From a bacterium (GTDB lineage Bacteria > UBA9089 > UBA9088): a stretch of 8,793 nt of DNA. The position numbers and the translations under genes are program-made. The notes beneath the pieces were generated by a model. That model saw only the letters and a list, made by a program, of their open reading frames with translations. It was not told the DNA's origin and ran no database searches. Below, one piece after another: positions 7,781-8,793 of the stretch (positions are counted from its first letter, which is position 1; each line of letters begins with the position of its first letter). The DNA lies in NCBI GenBank assembly GCA_003498085.1, contig DNCM01000059.1, positions 1-8,793 of the forward strand. Direction: 5' to 3'.

Positions 7781-8571
7781 GTTCCTATTTTTGCTGTCGA
7801 TGCTATCCCTTTTAAAGTAGCGATACAGGAAAGGATTGCAAGATAGCTTGTCTTTGGATTTGATGGTGATGGTAGATTTTCACATCTTATCGTTATCTTT
7901 CCAAAATCTCCCTCTATAAAAACCTCATGGATATTCTTGTTTATGTTTGGATCAGCCACTATTTCAACGGTTGTCCTATCAAAACCAACTCCTGCAAGTG
8001 ATAGAGTTGAGGCAACATTTACATTTTGAGGAAAGCCAGCTATTGCATCTTTAGCACAACCAGAAAATACAACTCTTTCTTCTTTTATATGGGAAATATC
8101 TATTTTATTTTTAATAAGATATGGAGCACCGATCAGTCCTTTTGGCGGCTTCCTTGTTCTTAGTAAAACACTTTTTATATTTCCAAAAAACCCTGCTTTT
8201 AAACCATCCAATCCAGCAATTGCACCAGATGGAATGCACATCTTAATCCCTTCCTTTTCTGCTAGATTAAGCATATCACTATCGATTCCACCAACACTCA
8301 TTATTAAAGCAGGCCTTTTATTTTTTATCAATAAGGGAAATATCTCTTTTACACAAAGACTAGATGCGGCTTCGACTACAAGGTCTGATTTTAAAATAAG
8401 TGTTTGGATATCAACAACCTTTGGTTTTGGAGAAACTGAATTTGCAAGCCTTTCTGCCCTATTACTGTCAATATCACAGACAAAAGAGGCTTTGAGTGAT
8501 GGAATATTTGGAATATACTTTACAATCTCACTTCCAATTGCACCACATCCTATAACACCAACTCTAATCAT
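7777..8571 (-). CDS. nadX: L-aspartate dehydrogenase, NadX-type
   Basis: This 264-residue enzyme should oxidise L-aspartate to iminoaspartate with NAD(P)+, feeding NadA and NadC for NAD biosynthesis without the oxygen- or fumarate-dependent oxidase NadB. The N-terminal Rossmann motif GCGAIG at 8-13 begins almost at the start, so the ATG at 8571 is right. Family motifs follow: EAAS at 67-70, IPSGAIAGLDGLKA at 113-126, TRKPP at 139-143, FPQNVNVASTLSLAG at 180-194, H215 in NIHEVFIEGDFG as the likely catalytic histidine, and NLPSPSNPKTSYLA at 232-245. Length is normal. NadA and NadC are not in the window. It is the first gene of the long unit and is preceded by a consensus promoter; the only Shine-Dalgarno-like AAAGGAG (8589-8595) is 17 nt before the ATG, too far to be standard. 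Confidence 0.93.
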   Translation of the reverse strand: MIRVGVIGCGAIGSEIVKYIPNIPSLKASFVCDIDSNRAERLANSVSPKPKVVDIQTLILKSDLVVEAASSLCVKEIFPLLIKNKRPALIMSVGGIDSDMLNLAEKEGIKMCIPSGAIAGLDGLKAGFFGNIKSVLLRTRKPPKGLIGAPYLIKNKIDISHIKEERVVFSGCAKDAIAGFPQNVNVASTLSLAGVGFDRTTVEIVADPNINKNIHEVFIEGDFGKITIRCENLPSPSNPKTSYLAILSCIATLKGIASTAKIGT

Positions 8572-8578
8572 CTTAAAA

Positions 8579-8608
8579 ATTATACAAACTCCTTTAAAAA
8601 GTTGTCAA
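8579..8608 (-). promoter_or_regulatory. consensus sigma70-type promoter upstream of nadX
   Basis: On the minus strand both hexamers are perfect: TTGACA at 8603-8608 and TATAAT at 8579-8584, with an 18-bp spacer. The -10 ends only 7 bases before the nadX ATG, so the expected start of transcription (about 8571-8573) coincides with the start codon and the mRNA would be leaderless or nearly so. It probably drives the whole nadX-to-kdsA run. An AAAGGAG inside the spacer would not be transcribed from this promoter. A weaker upstream TATAAA (near 8632-8637) could give a longer leader. Hexamers are seen; start site is inferred. Confidence 0.72.
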
Positions 8609-8686
8609 AGGTGTTGCCATAACTTCCATTTTATAAAATTTATATAAAAAAACAAAATAGAAACCTTTTATTAAAAAAGAAAAGAT

Positions 8687-8713
8687 TAAGTAAAAAGCAT
8701 TTTATGCCGATAA
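8687..8713 (+). promoter_or_regulatory. possible sigma28/sigmaD-type promoter reading right
   Basis: GCCGATAA at 8706-8713 is an exact match to the -10 consensus of flagellar sigma28 promoters. At the expected 15-bp distance upstream the -35 position reads TAAG (8687-8690), three of four matches to TAAA. It points away from nadX, toward a gene beyond the right edge. A single exact 8-mer in AT-rich DNA can arise by chance and the -35 is imperfect, so this is tentative. Apart from this and the nadX promoter, the 8572-8793 gap is AT-rich with no RNA gene or terminator that I recognise. Confidence 0.3.
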
Positions 8714-8793
8714 ATATTAATGAGGGATGTTATATTTTTCGAGATAGTCGTAATTAGAACCGAAATAGAATGTAAGGAAATAAATATATTTGG

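Noticed and set aside
8594..8629. An 11-codon minus-strand frame (MEVMATPLTTF) upstream of nadX as a leader peptide.
   Set aside because: It overlaps the -35 box and has no ribosome site; no attenuator-like hairpin follows.
8736..8766. Small dyad TTTCG...CGAAA near the right edge.
   Set aside because: Arms of five bases with a long loop in AT-rich DNA; expected by chance.

Overview
The window is an AT-rich bacterial chromosomal segment in which every recognisable gene lies on the minus strand, so it reads right to left. KdsA (a lipopolysaccharide Kdo enzyme) implies a Gram-negative type envelope. NadX-type L-aspartate dehydrogenase and a radical-SAM NrdG2-type activase fit an anaerobic or microaerobic life. 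I cannot name the phylum; the style (low GC, tightly overlapping unrelated genes) would suit an uncultured anaerobic lineage. No mobile element, CRISPR array, tRNA, rRNA or convincing intrinsic terminator was seen.

Region 8793-8572 is an AT-rich intergenic stretch. It carries a consensus sigma70-type promoter (TTGACA, 18 bp, TATAAT) firing leftward into nadX. It is so close to the ATG that the message should be almost leaderless. An exact GCCGATAA, the sigma28-type -10 sequence, points the other way and could serve a gene beyond the right edge.

Region 8571-2489 is a compact run of five genes: nadX (NAD biosynthesis), a sugar-nucleotide epimerase/dehydratase-family gene, an OppF/DppF-like peptide ABC transporter ATPase, valS and kdsA. 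Junctions are a 4-nt overlap, a 20-nt overlap, a 10-nt gap and a 14-nt overlap, so they are probably co-transcribed and partly translationally coupled although their functions differ. The transporter ATPase has no permease or binding-protein partners here. KdsA is odd: it keeps the Kdo8P-synthase substrate motifs and the metal ligands but lacks about 11 residues of the extended beta7-alpha7 loop.

Region 2488-1 begins with a 76-nt gap containing a second clear promoter (TTGACA, 17 bp, TAAAAT) whose -35 box sits at the centre of a 7-bp inverted repeat. It drives a three-gene unit with stop/start overlaps: an NrdG2-type radical SAM protein, a 99-residue winged-helix protein of unknown target, and a UbiD-family prenylated-FMN decarboxylase that is open for 478 codons and runs off the left edge. 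The winged-helix protein may regulate this unit by binding the inverted repeat, but that is inference.
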